Under the pieces are notes generated by a model. It had not been told where the DNA came from, ran no database searches, and was given only the letters and a program-made list of their open reading frames with translations. Below are positions 33,301-37,068 of a DNA stretch of 49,170 bases, piece by piece; position 1 is the stretch's first letter; every line of letters starts with the position of its first letter. The DNA is from Symbiodinium natans (lineage: Eukaryota; Sar; Dinophyceae; Suessiales; Symbiodiniaceae): NCBI GenBank assembly GCA_905221605.1, contig CAJNDS010002659.1:276296-325465 (forward strand), in the 5' to 3' direction. The position numbers and the translations under genes were made by a program.

Positions 33301-33989
33301 TCTGTACACCCTCGGCCATGCATTGTGGGGGGGGGGGGGGCTGTTTCAACGAAGTTGCGAGCAGATGAGGCGCACCAGGCCCATCCAAGCGCTGCAGCTC
33401 AGACTCTGAGATGCTTTCGGGTTTCGGGCTTGGGATTCGGGCCCTCGGGAATTCAAGCAGCTCCACGAGCTACTTCCCACCCTAGACCCTATAAACCCGA
33501 AACCCTAAACCCTAAACCGTCCCTAAACCCGAAACCCTAAACCCGAAACCCTAAACCCTATAAGAAGCAATGCCTCCCTGGAGAAGGACGCTGCTGGCCA
33601 CAGCTTCAACACGCGCCTGGAGAACGTCTTTCTCATCGGCTCGGGCAACAAGCCGTGGATCTCCCTGCCAAAGGCCGTTTAGGGTTTAGGGGTTTAGGGG
33701 TTTAGGGTTTGGGGTTTGGGGTTTAGGGTTTAGGGTTTGGGGTTTGGGGTTTAGGGTTTAGGGCTAGATTCTCAGGTTCCTCGGGCTCCACATCCTCTTT
33801 GAAGTCGATTGAAACCATTGTTTGTTCCCATGCCAGGCGCCTGCATTTCAGCACGCTGCAGTCTGTTCTCGGGCCTCTGGGGCACTAACCCCGCCCCCCC
33901 CACAAAATCAGAGCACAACAAGAACTCTGTTAACCTGTCAGGGCAACGGCATCAAGCTCAGCATTGTGGAAGACCGCGGCCAGCGCATG
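10301..33989 (+). CDS. RPS4: 40S ribosomal protein eS4 (RPS4), at least 17 exons
   Basis: Structural protein of the small ribosomal subunit. Exons: 10301-10339, 11153-11194, 11787-11840, 12725-12751, 13145-13170, 13786-13813, 23735-23785, 24015-24035, 29052-29102, 29241-29295, 31446-31516, 31958-31974, 32473-32530, 32863-32890, 33155-33219, 33587-33673 and 33942 to about 33989. Every join is in phase. The product aligns gap-free with eukaryotic eS4: MARG start, [82 protein letters not shown] and GIKLSIVE. It covers about 256 residues against 263 in human, so the S4 RNA-binding and KOW regions are present. Every acceptor is AG|G. Donors can be read as GC (12), GA (3) and GT (1). The last residues and stop codon are not resolved: the frame stays open to a GTAGGT at 34014. 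No inactivating change seen, so probably functional. Confidence 0.93.
10826..10920. mobile_element. MITE-like inverted repeat in eS4 intron 1
   Basis: CTGGTTCTCTTCGTAGGGAA on the left is matched by the complement of TTCCCTACTAAGAACCAG on the right, with a 50-bp core containing GAATGAGGG. A related core and arms occur at 40043-40164. Confidence 0.55.
11153..11194 (+). CDS. RPS4: eS4 exon 2
   Basis: Encodes [14 protein letters not shown]. Acceptor GTCAAG|G, donor after TGG is GC. Phase 0 on both sides. Confidence 0.93.
11217..11449. repeat. Opposed telomere-like arrays in eS4 intron 2
   Basis: A G-strand array (TTTAGGG and TTCAGGG, 11217-11287) is followed 25 bp later by a C-strand array (CCCCAAA then CCCTAAA, 11312-11449). 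The two can pair as a long imperfect hairpin within one intron. Confidence 0.93.
11556..11780. repeat. Second opposed telomere-like pair in eS4 intron 2
   Basis: TTTAGGG and TTTCGGG units at about 11556-11605, then a C-strand array at about 11680-11780 including the 8-mer CCCCTAAA, ending only a few bases before exon 3. Confidence 0.93.
11787..11840 (+). CDS. RPS4: eS4 exon 3
   Basis: Encodes [18 protein letters not shown], matching [18 protein letters not shown] of other eS4 proteins when joined to the Trp of exon 2. Acceptor CCGAG|G, donor GC. Confidence 0.95.
12725..12751 (+). CDS. RPS4: eS4 exon 4 (27 bp)
   Basis: Micro-exon encoding VMLRQRLKY (family: LRNRLKYA). Acceptor CCGAG|G, donor GC after TAT. 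Confidence 0.92.
13145..13170 (+). CDS. RPS4: eS4 exon 5 (26 bp)
   Basis: Micro-exon for ALTYREVK plus two bases of the next codon. Acceptor CCCAG|G. The donor reads GATGCT, and the next exon also starts GAT. Confidence 0.9.
13360..13445. repeat. Dispersed repeat fragment in eS4 intron 5
   Basis: Contains TTATGGTCCCTTTAT followed by a CCCC/AAAGCC segment and CAGGCCCCTATATT. The same order of phrases recurs at 18768-18880, so this is a dispersed family rather than unique DNA. Confidence 0.5.
13708..13765. repeat. TTTAGGG array in eS4 intron 5
   Basis: G-strand heptamers ending about 20 bp before exon 6. A second short array follows exon 6 at about 13850-13887. Confidence 0.9.
13786..13813 (+). 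CDS. RPS4: eS4 exon 6 (28 bp)
   Basis: One base completing Met, then IVMQRLIKV (human: ICMQRFIKI). Acceptor CCCAG|G, donor GC. The next eS4 exon is 9.9 kb away, beyond the nested DOT1-like gene. Confidence 0.92.
13888..15318. other. eS4 intron 6, left part
   Basis: No supported exon. It contains short frames on both strands and small telomere-like fragments (15055-15082). Confidence 0.45.
15160..15270. mobile_element. Small inverted-repeat element
   Basis: CTAAGGTTGTACCC on the left and GGGTACAACCTTAAGGG on the right flank an AT/GC mixed core of about 75 bp. It is preceded by a GGACCCCAATAAGGTACCCC phrase that recurs at about 32372. Confidence 0.5.
15319..15360 (+). CDS. Exon-like island, possible upstream exon of the DOT1-like gene
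   Basis: CCGAG|G acceptor, 42 bp reading [14 protein letters not shown], then GGTGGGA. A similar island at 16576-16605 reads [10 protein letters not shown] between CTCAG|G and a GC donor. Both look like helical protein and precede the DOT1-like exons on the same strand. The link is inference. Confidence 0.3.
15413..15512. repeat. CCCTAAAA array
   Basis: C-strand units with a mix of 7-mer and 8-mer spacing (CCCTAAAA, CCCTGAAA). Opposed to the G-strand array at 15646-15725. Confidence 0.9.
15646..16090. repeat. TTTAGGG and TTTTGGG arrays
   Basis: G-strand heptamers at 15646-15725 and 15850-15905, and a TTTTGGG variant array at 16011-16080 ending in TTTAGGG. Confidence 0.9.
16181..16280. repeat. 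CCCTAAA array
   Basis: C-strand heptamers with a repeated CCCTTGAATCCTAAA interruption, directly before a short Ala-rich open stretch (about 16285-16390). Confidence 0.93.
16398..16467. repeat. 70-base poly-G run
   Basis: An uninterrupted run of about 70 G, passing directly into TTAGGG units. The run length may be affected by assembly. Confidence 0.9.
16731..16835. repeat. CCCTAAA array
   Basis: About 15 perfect C-strand heptamers. A G-strand array at 16937-16968 faces it 100 bp away. Confidence 0.95.
16969..18157. other. eS4 intron 6, middle part
   Basis: Several frames of 60 to 124 codons on both strands overlap without a domain match. No supported exon. Confidence 0.4.
18158..18256. mobile_element. 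MITE-like element, TTGGGATGTTCC family
   Basis: About 99 bp. Left arm CGGGATGTTCCTCCTTATACC, right arm ending GGGGGGGCCATCCCAA, with the internal phrase GGATTATAGTAGGGGATAC closing on TATAATCC. It lies just upstream of the first DOT1-like exon. Confidence 0.65.
18305..18351 (+). CDS. DOT1-like exon a
   Basis: Reads [15 protein letters not shown] after a split first codon. Acceptor CAAAG|G, donor GC after TCT. Confidence 0.7.
18305..22725 (+). CDS. DOT1-like histone methyltransferase domain gene, at least 8 exons
   Basis: Predicted SAM-dependent lysine methyltransferase of the DOT1 fold. In other eukaryotes DOT1 acts on histone H3 Lys79; the substrate here is unknown. Exons: 18305-18351, 18906-18959, 19845-19914, 20373-20455, 20968-21015, 21724 to about 21759, 22323-22403, 22661 to about 22725. 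Seen in order: [12 protein letters not shown] (the TYGE region), [12 protein letters not shown], the SAM loop [18 protein letters not shown] (human DOT1L DLGSGVGQVVLQV), [12 protein letters not shown] (GVEK acidic SAM contact), ILLVNGD (RGDF strand), a [12 protein letters not shown] strand (GGRIVSSKP) and [15 protein letters not shown] (VSWTGKPVSYYLH). The first five exons join in phase with AG|G acceptors and GC, GA or GT donors. I do not find the exon for the VNN motif after the GD strand; the N- and C-termini are also unresolved. The gene is nested, same strand, in intron 6 of eS4. Confidence 0.78.
18768..18880. repeat. Dispersed repeat with internal direct repeat
   Basis: GTATTCCCTTATGGTCCC occurs twice about 40 bp apart, then CCCCAAAACCCTATCAGGCCCCTA. 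Related to 13360-13445. Confidence 0.55.
18906..18959 (+). CDS. DOT1-like exon b
   Basis: 54 bp reading [18 protein letters not shown]. Acceptor CAGAG|G. The donor GATAAT and the start of the next exon share GAT. Confidence 0.7.
19845..19914 (+). CDS. DOT1-like exon c, SAM-binding loop
   Basis: Reads [18 protein letters not shown] then ANTPM and one base. DLGSGxG is the motif I SAM-binding loop and is the strongest single piece of evidence for the family. A GA donor gives the right phase for the next exon. Confidence 0.82.
20373..20455 (+). CDS. DOT1-like exon d
   Basis: Reads [27 protein letters not shown]. The G-I-E motif matches the acidic SAM-ribose contact of DOT1 (GVEK), and the helix after it matches. 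Acceptor GCCAAG|G, donor GC. Confidence 0.82.
20968..21015 (+). CDS. DOT1-like exon e
   Basis: Reads [16 protein letters not shown], the strand and GD motif that follow the GIE helix in DOT1. Acceptor TCCGAG|G, donor GT. Confidence 0.75.
21651..21848. repeat. Telomere-like arrays flanking exon f
   Basis: A C-strand array (21651-21695) before the exon and a G-strand array (21818-21848) after it, so the exon sits between complementary repeats. Confidence 0.9.
21724..21759 (+). CDS. DOT1-like exon f (3' end uncertain)
   Basis: Reads [12 protein letters not shown] in phase with exon e. Acceptor CTGAG|G. The donor is not resolved. Confidence 0.5.
22063..22310. repeat. Telomere-like arrays before DOT1-like exon g
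   Basis: G-strand array at 22063-22115 and C-strand array at 22251-22310 in the same intron. Confidence 0.93.
22323..22403 (+). CDS. DOT1-like exon g
   Basis: 81 bp reading [27 protein letters not shown], equal to the late strand GGRIVSSKPFAP of DOT1L. Acceptor TCGAG|G, donor GC. Confidence 0.78.
22438..22520. repeat. TTCAGGG/TTTAGGG array
   Basis: Mixed G-strand units between DOT1-like exons g and h. Confidence 0.93.
22661..22725 (+). CDS. DOT1-like exon h
   Basis: Reads [21 protein letters not shown], the terminal strand pair of the DOT1 domain (compare VSWTGKPVSYYLH). Acceptor TTCACAG|G, donor unclear (GGGCTG). Confidence 0.72.
22913..23000. repeat. TTTAGGG array
   Basis: About 12 perfect G-strand heptamers. 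A C-strand array (22776-22815) lies 100 bp upstream. Confidence 0.95.
23568..23868. repeat. TTTAGGG arrays around eS4 exon 7
   Basis: Arrays at 23568-23645 and about 23805-23868 bracket the exon. Confidence 0.93.
23735..23785 (+). CDS. RPS4: eS4 exon 7
   Basis: Encodes [17 protein letters not shown] (human DGKVRTDITYPAGFMDV). Acceptor GCCGAG|G, donor GC. Confidence 0.96.
24015..24035 (+). CDS. RPS4: eS4 exon 8 (21 bp)
   Basis: Micro-exon VQIDKTK (human ISIDKTG). Acceptor ATAAG|G. The GA donor (AAG|GACGCG) gives the exact family length when joined to ENFRLLY. Confidence 0.85.
24056..24286. mobile_element. MITE-like element, larger copy
   Basis: About 230 bp. The left arm TTGGGATGGTCTCCCTTGTAC and the right arm, read as complement, TTGGGGTGTTCCCCCTTATAC, match over about 30 bp. 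AT-rich core, no ORF. It ends about 45 bp before the retroelement terminal repeat. Confidence 0.65.
24375..24451 (-). ncRNA. Hammerhead ribozyme, type I, 3' terminal repeat
   Basis: On the minus strand: ACUGAUCUAC, a bulged hairpin (CAGCUGC/GCAGCUG with loop UUAUC), UGG, the core CUGAUGA, stem II GUGCC-UGAU-GGCAC, the core GAAA, a minimal stem III ACC/GGU, then A at the cleavage site, CCA and GUAGAUCAGU closing stem I (3 plus 10 bp). The cleavage triplet is GUA, predicted cut between 24388 and 24387. Stem III has no loop and is the self-complementary ACCGGU, which suggests activity as a dimer. Confidence 0.88.
24478..24503. repeat. 26-bp perfect palindrome
   Basis: CTTTTTATGTGCA followed by its exact complement TGCACATAAAAAG, at the edge of the terminal repeat. 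Also at 28426-28451. Coordinates are accurate to a base or so. Confidence 0.9.
24515..26611 (-). CDS. Penelope-like reverse transcriptase (ORF3)
   Basis: 698 codons from the first ATG; a start at 26572 (18 codons shorter) overlaps the ORF2 stop as ATGA. Copies element RNA into DNA. Motifs by residue: LGDKFIP 92-98, PADKGYGP 204-211, LVKLHKP 302-308, motif A catalytic Asp in [11 protein letters not shown] at 375, motif C YVDD 474-477, FLDLSI 517-522, [20 protein letters not shown] from 535 (thumb region characteristic of Penelope-like elements). The C-terminus ends near 698 without a GIY-YIG domain. Intact, no internal stop. Neighbour: 11 bp from the 3' terminal repeat. Confidence 0.93.
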   Translation of the reverse strand: MQQPKQNKPRDLYMNIRNLRRCHFGNKRRGHQCKSTTHVQHESPRNLTALFFEYVQQLTLVDLVLIRKFISLHQTDVDPETFPPAAQTLLILGDKFIPMAQCSRHSLRDSLQDLVRKVKLRLFFDNRPKKQKNQDTFFKSFRLPSRFIPKLDAEIEQELESWSEGLLSKACRLMHLQPKPTTPFFIQKALVWLKENRHFVCKIPADKGYGPAYISTGRLREQYLRETADGAFTKISSSQLMWSLIAAYDQLQAICDSAIQNRLIDVGTMRFILQPLRELGFPNPRKDVLPDVLSCVGKIRYLVKLHKPGCKLRRVEVDTRSPFNNLTLFVSSILRQVVTVCQTTVLDSKQVLLDLLDQPPPLSLEPNSVVFVAADLQDFYPRINLDSLQVSLRSGLDAYYGVNEAAKNFVAKLVFIILHNKAVLINGSLYRKARSLSIGERIATDAANIHREHHFGPLVREAFQTGLLCKYYGYVDDTASIFRGSLESTQAFLTALQNVDPVQFSWTFSISRSQLDFLDLSIRFDGRQLHTFVHKKPHHNPQYLHAYSEHPLHCRKHIFRSQVARFLVLNSTERGFLDDVSSLRQQLAKRLHPESWFSQAKYDVDRRTSLLNKLRARCFKSGSHGHAMPTVSPIVCKLEYSEEAKRLGLQTAWNKLKAKLARFHAFEESTLPEAKLTVAWKCSFSLFRQTYRYNFVPG
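26569..27678 (-). CDS. Penelope-like element ORF2, coiled coil plus Ser/Arg-rich tail
   Basis: 369 codons. Residues about 1-215 are Lys/Glu-rich and helical, probably a coiled coil. From about 216 the protein is rich in Ser, Arg, Gln and Lys (repeated RS, QSS and SRS), a basic tail suited to nucleic-acid binding. Its frame is -1 to ORF1 and the RT is -1 to it. The stop TGA overlaps an RT-frame ATG (ATGA). No known enzyme domain. A nucleocapsid or RNA-binding role is inference. Confidence 0.75.
   Translation of the reverse strand: MAATAAAQIRSAVQERNERREFDVAQKKADDQKAMEDFKRKIEASKQWVSLKAKDLDTMNFISTKLGELYDKLLENQMRVDKNDMQKMRAHVVCVLHAQLPEHMHKAAKKYADRSKDKADSDKKRLDREQKFDELLQMYPKVALAVFFREMEERLISVCLARKEQMEQEYRRVRRGQQLTTLEDHVYNMKADLQKNGFAHLDSRMTQIFQQSKSKVKGNKVGSGSRGMQTGVQSSSRRRSNSSTHQSKNKTRGRARSASKADRSHSKNNQQRDMSTSAQNRQKATRTKSQTSKTSQRSARTSSTRGRSSAQQQASANRSSRSRQSQSSVRSMTSQQRSFSRNTSRSKSNRSKQGSRCSSRSKTSRATFT
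27525..28259 (-). CDS. Penelope-like element ORF1
   Basis: 244 codons. The start GCCATGG lies 21 bp inside the element after the 5' terminal repeat. Residues about 1-100 are Gly, Pro, Ala and Gln-rich (disordered). Residues about 100-200 look helical with phrases [14 protein letters not shown] and [19 protein letters not shown]. The last 50 codons overlap ORF2 and may not be used if the ribosome shifts -1 near CAAGGCAAATGG. No family recognised beyond its place in the element. Confidence 0.65.
   Translation of the reverse strand: MAFLSGTTGLPQDAVPALGNVSGGARTALGNQGGANAWFAHGASSVPGDRGRSFRRASPLPRSSPYPNPDMQHVQQPPQAVVNAPVPALQNQLPAAPVAQDVEMDPLLADINRLISSLSLEPMLPLTKVEFTDVPVDLVNLMVRQDDFISSGSFKELVPDFIERAIKVYHGECDALHKALHTLKLDAALYAQGKWPRPLQHKSGQQFKKEMKEESSMWPKRRQMTKKLWKISSAKLKPRSSGFP
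28281..28451 (-). repeat. Penelope-like terminal repeat, 5' copy
   Basis: 171 bp, identical by eye to 24333-24503. It is followed on the right by AGCAGCACAC, which extends the palindrome as an inverted copy of GTGTGCTGCT inside the repeat. Confidence 0.95.
28323..28399 (-). ncRNA. Hammerhead ribozyme, type I, 5' terminal repeat
   Basis: Same sequence and fold as 24375-24451, offset by 3948 bases. Predicted cut between 28336 and 28335. With ribozymes at both ends, the element RNA can be cut into unit length. Confidence 0.88.
28482..28620. repeat. TTTAGGG/TTTTGGGG array beside the retroelement
   Basis: G-strand array of mixed TTTTGGGG, TTTAGGG and TTTTGGG units starting about 20 bp beyond the 5' end of the Penelope-like element. 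Confidence 0.93.
28621..29051. other. eS4 intron 8, right part
   Basis: No supported gene. A CCCTAAA array (about 28976-29010) sits 40 bp before exon 9. Confidence 0.5.
29052..29102 (+). CDS. RPS4: eS4 exon 9
   Basis: Encodes [17 protein letters not shown] (human GENFRLIYDTKGRFAVHRI). Acceptor GACAG|G, donor GC. Confidence 0.96.
29241..29295 (+). CDS. RPS4: eS4 exon 10
   Basis: Encodes [18 protein letters not shown] plus one base. The GC donor and the next exon both read GCCC, so the junction has a 4-base ambiguity. Confidence 0.92.
29430..30000. other. eS4 intron 10 unassigned stretch
   Basis: AT-richer DNA with a loosely repeated phrase of the form GTCAGAAA-GCTGTATTT-GCAA-ATT-GGAGC (about 29565, 29765 and 29810), an old tandem or dispersed repeat. 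No gene seen. Confidence 0.4.
30026..30780. mobile_element. MITE-like element with microsatellite expansion
   Basis: The left arm TTGGGATGTTCCCCCTTATAC is the family consensus; a right arm GGACTGCTGAACATCCCAA closes at 30780. Between them a TAG-type microsatellite (30168-30375) and about 380 bp of other sequence lie. A fragment of the same family is at 29351-29425. Confidence 0.45.
30168..30375. repeat. TAG trinucleotide microsatellite
   Basis: GTA/TAG/CAG-type trinucleotides. The Ser, Val, Thr and Tyr frames over it are artefacts. Confidence 0.97.
30781..31445. other. eS4 intron 10, right part
   Basis: Contains a T and G homopolymer junction (30980-31012) and a 67-codon frame at 31180-31383 with no domain that I recognise. 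Confidence 0.4.
31446..31516 (+). CDS. RPS4: eS4 exon 11
   Basis: Encodes [20 protein letters not shown] then DIK after a split Gly codon. Acceptor CATCAG|G, donor GC. Confidence 0.97.
31780..32110. repeat. Telomere-like arrays around eS4 exon 12
   Basis: G-strand units at 31780-31825, C-strand units at about 31895-31937 and a G-strand array at 32028-32110, bracketing a 17-bp exon. Confidence 0.9.
31958..31974 (+). CDS. RPS4: eS4 exon 12 (17 bp)
   Basis: Encodes AHDTV plus two bases, matching VNDTIK of eS4. It is supported by exact phase on both sides and by being the only source of this segment. Acceptor GCCAAG|G, donor GC. Confidence 0.82.
32473..32530 (+). CDS. RPS4: eS4 exon 13
   Basis: Completes Arg, then [19 protein letters not shown] (human IDLETGKITDFIKFDTGNL). 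Acceptor ACCAG|G, donor GC. Confidence 0.97.
32863..32890 (+). CDS. RPS4: eS4 exon 14 (28 bp)
   Basis: Encodes VMISGGNNI plus one base (human MVTGGANLG). Acceptor ATGAG|G. The GT donor is the only GT needed in the gene. Confidence 0.92.
33155..33219 (+). CDS. RPS4: eS4 exon 15
   Basis: Completes Gly, then [21 protein letters not shown] (human [21 protein letters not shown]). The donor reads GAC, and the following exon also starts GAC after AAG. Confidence 0.97.
33587..33673 (+). CDS. RPS4: eS4 exon 16
   Basis: Encodes [18 protein letters not shown] then [11 protein letters not shown] (human [26 protein letters not shown]). Acceptor GAGAAG|G, donor GC. Confidence 0.97.
33680..33765. repeat. 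TTTAGGG/TTTGGGG array in eS4 intron 16
   Basis: Begins within a few bases of the exon 16 donor. Confidence 0.93.
33942..33989 (+). CDS. RPS4: eS4 exon 17 (3' end uncertain)
   Basis: Encodes [16 protein letters not shown] (human GKGIRLTIAEERDKRL). The frame stays open to 34013, where GTAGGT could be a donor. The last few residues and stop may lie in a further exon that I cannot identify. Confidence 0.9.
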
Positions 33990-34330
33990 AGCATCCCGAC
34001 TTCATCATGGGAGGTAGGTTTTGGGCTGGTCCTTGGGACAGTTTGGGATCGCTGGCAAGGCAAAGTTGGCAGAAATCTGGAAGAGGGGGAGGGGGGGGGG
34101 TGAACTGTGCAATCCCCACAAGCCTCAGAAGCTCCAGAAGCTCTACCGAACGCCACCCTGGATCTCCACAAGCCCAGTCAACCCCCCATCAACCCCCCGG
34201 CAGCCACGTTGTGCGTAGCCTTGGCCGCCTGAGGCAAGTGAGAAGTCAACTTCGGAGTGAGAGCGAAAATGGACTAGGATCGGGTTCAGGGCCAAGTTTG
34301 GGGTTTTGGGTTTAGAGCTTCACCCTAGAG

Positions 34331-34363
34331 GACTTGCAGGTGGTGGACTGGCTACATCTGGAA
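34331..34363 (+). CDS. Exon-like island, unrecognised gene
   Basis: AGAG|G acceptor, 33 bp reading DLQVVDWLHLE, then the strong donor GTAAGT. Reading from 34315 adds FTLE in front. No family recognised. Confidence 0.4.
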
Positions 34364-34399
34364 GTAAGTTGCGCAATCCGTGGAGGGTTACGAAGGGAG

Positions 34400-35240
34400 G
34401 AGTAGTAGCTACACTAGAGACATCCATGCGCATTCAGGCTTGCACCAATATCCAACACCCGACGTGCGCCTGCAATCCAAGCCCATGCACATCGACCCAT
34501 AAAGCCCTAAGCAGCGAGCACAAGAAGAAGCCGAGTGGAGTCGCGGGAGGGACCGGAAAAGTCGCCTTGCCGGGTCTCTTCCTACACCACCCAGGAGCAG
34601 TCCTACACACAGAATGTCACCCGCAAGTGCTCAGGGACTAAGATCATGCCTCCGTCCACCCTCGAACCACTGCACCCACTTCACATCCCTGAAACCCCTG
34701 AGCCGTGAACCCGAAATCCTCAAGCAGAAGTTCGCAAGCATTTGCCTCGTCGGGGTTCGATTTCTTCTCTTGGCCCGACAGCCCGAGCAGAAGATGTTTA
34801 GTGCCCTGAAAATGTGCATTCTACCTGGCCTGTTCTCGAGCTATTTGGAGTGTAGGACTGTGTTGCACCGGATTGAGATGCAGTCTGGGATCTCACTCTG
34901 CTCAATGGACATCTTGCGTGTGAAAGGGGAGGTCGGGCTAGACTTGAGAGAACAGCTGGGCTCTGAATAGCTTGCCTAGACACCGTAAACCGAGAAACCC
35001 AACCCTACATGTTGAGCCCTGAGCCGTAGAGATGTTTGAAAAACTGCAGCCCTCAAGCTCAAAGCCTCGAGGTTACATAGGGTTTAGAGCTTTGCCCTTA
35101 CAGTGCAATTCCACAGTCGATGTTGAGTTTTGTGCCGATTTGTGCCAAACCTGCTGCCACTCACATGAAGGCTCTCAAGTAGGGTTTTTCGGCGCACGGT
35201 GCAAAGGCAAGGATTGGCTCAGCAGAACTACATACCGACA
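34400..35240. other. Unassigned stretch
   Basis: Overlapping short frames on both strands without domain evidence. No telomere-like array until 35242. Confidence 0.35.
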
Positions 35241-35241
35241 T

Positions 35242-35335
35242 GCCCTAAACCCTAAACCCTAAACCCTAAACCCTAAACCCTAAACCCTAAACCCTAAACC
35301 CTAAACCCTAAACCCTAAACCCTAAACCCTAAACC
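35242..35335. repeat. CCCTAAA array
   Basis: About 13 perfect C-strand heptamers, followed across the island at 35358 by a G-strand array. Confidence 0.96.
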
Positions 35336-35357
35336 CATACCGACATGGGGTATTCAG

Positions 35358-35416
35358 GGACCATGCCCGCAGCACCTGTGCCCGCCCCTGCGCATCTTCG
35401 TCAAGGACTGGAGGAG
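35358..35416 (+). CDS. Exon-like island, unrecognised gene
   Basis: ATTCAG|G acceptor, then a frame reading GPCPQHLCPPLRIFVKDWRR. It sits between a C-strand array and a G-strand array, as several proven exons do. No family recognised. Confidence 0.4.
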
Positions 35417-35432
35417 GCCGGGACCCTCGCGG

Positions 35433-35507
35433 GGTTTAGGGTTTAGGGTTTAGGGTTTAGGGTTTAGGGTTTAGGGTTTAGGGTTTAGGGTTAGGGTTTA
35501 GGGTTTT
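35433..35507. repeat. TTTAGGG array
   Basis: About 10 G-strand heptamers, complementary to 35242-35335. Confidence 0.96.
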
Positions 35508-35509
35508 GA

Positions 35510-37068
35510 TGCCACAACAATCCACAATGTCAGCACCGTCGCGCAACTACGTCACGAATGCAAGGACACGGCATCATTGGGGTCTAGGTCGTCTCCTAAC
35601 CTGACATGCCGGTGCCTGACTGCATGGAACATCATGTTCCTAACTTCTCTCGGGTTCGTGCTCCGGGAGCCACTGGTTTGCGCTCACAGCCTCACGCTGA
35701 TGAATCTTATGAAAGTGGTGGTCTTCGTGGCCCACTGCTTCAAAACACTGTCAGCTTTCTCCAACCCTTCCCAGGATCCATCTGGGCAGAGGGGCCCGGA
35801 GTGGGTTGTTCCAAATGAAAGTCCTTCTGCAGGCAAGGTTCCTTTCGGGAGGATCTCAAAACACGGACTTTGATTTTGAGCAATCCCCATGCAGGGGCAG
35901 GAACCCCCATGTAGGATGTAGATCAATGTTTATCTTGACAGACTTTCGTGAGGACGGGGGGTTGCCCTATGGGAGGGAGGTGAGGGGGGGGAGGGGGAGG
36001 AACTCTAAAACCTGAACCCTAACCCTAAACCCTAAACCCTAAACCCTAAACCCTAAACAACCCAGAGTTTTGGGTTGTTTGGGGGTTTAGGGCCTTCAGG
36101 GCCACTTTACTCTGGCTTGGGGTTGTCAGGGCTGATCTTTCTCGTCTTTTGGGGCGGCTTTAAGGTTTAGGGTTTGGGGTTTAGGGTTTAGGGTTTAGGG
36201 TTTAGGGTTTAGAGGCTCTAGGGGTGGAAGTTGAAACTCAAACCCTCAGGGCCATGAATTCCCCATCGTCCCAGGCCTCAGGCATCCATCCCGGAAGGCT
36301 TAAAACCCTAAACCCCCAGCCCTTAAGGACTAAATTCAAGGGCTTATGGTTCAGAAACTTCAATAGGGATTCTCGTAGTATAGGCTACAGTATAATTCTG
36401 ACCCCAATTTTGGGGGTTGATTTGGTCCTTCAGGTAAGCCTGGTTTCGAAGGGCTATGGCAATCACCACTGCCATCCCATGCACGGGGCCTAGAAAAGCT
36501 TTACAGCGCACCTGTAGGGTCTAGGGTTTAGGGTTTAGGATTTAAGGTTCAGAGCATCAACAGCGCAAGTAGTGAGCTCGCATCCCCCAATCTCCTGGGT
36601 CTAGTTGTAGACATCCACACGGAGCCCCATGACATCTTAGAGTCCTAGAGTATCCTACAGATCTGAACCGAGCGCCAGATGATTGCTGCCAGGTTTGTGA
36701 TGTGGGTTTGAACCCAAAATTGAAAACCTCCCTACCATCCGAGCCTTGCCGTTCATGCCATTCCCAAGGCCTTGAGGGGAAGCATGGCATGCTTGCGCAA
36801 AAAGAGAGCCCCTCTCTCCTGCCAGGTCTGCCACTTCAATGCATTTGCGCTTTCAAGGCTGGGTGCTCTGAGGGAAGCGTGGCCGAGAGCATATGTGGGG
36901 AGGGGTGGCAGTGAGAAGGCGTGTGGATGATCAGCTGCACACATGTTATTGCAGCGCCCAGGGCTCGTTGGCATGAGACGCTTCCGCAGCCTTTGCGAGT
37001 CTCAAAGAAGCCGCAGAGGGAACAAATGGGGATGGCCACAAGGATTCTTTATTAGGATCCGCCTCACA
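35510..37068. other. Unassigned stretch upstream of the ankyrin gene
   Basis: Contains CCCTAAA units (36006-36060), TTTAGGG units (36165-36212) and small frames. A possible island near 35513 reads ATTIHNVSTVAQLRHECKD. The frame of the ankyrin ORF is open back to 36943, but that part has no similarity to the family and is probably leader sequence. Confidence 0.4.

Noticed and set aside
32704-33309. 201-codon minus-strand frame
   Set aside because: It is antisense to eS4 exons 14 and 15 and includes telomere-like repeat translation; no domain.
36943-37068. N-terminal 42 codons of the ankyrin ORF
   Set aside because: They precede the ubiquitin-like fold, have no family similarity and are likely leader sequence; the start was placed at 37069.
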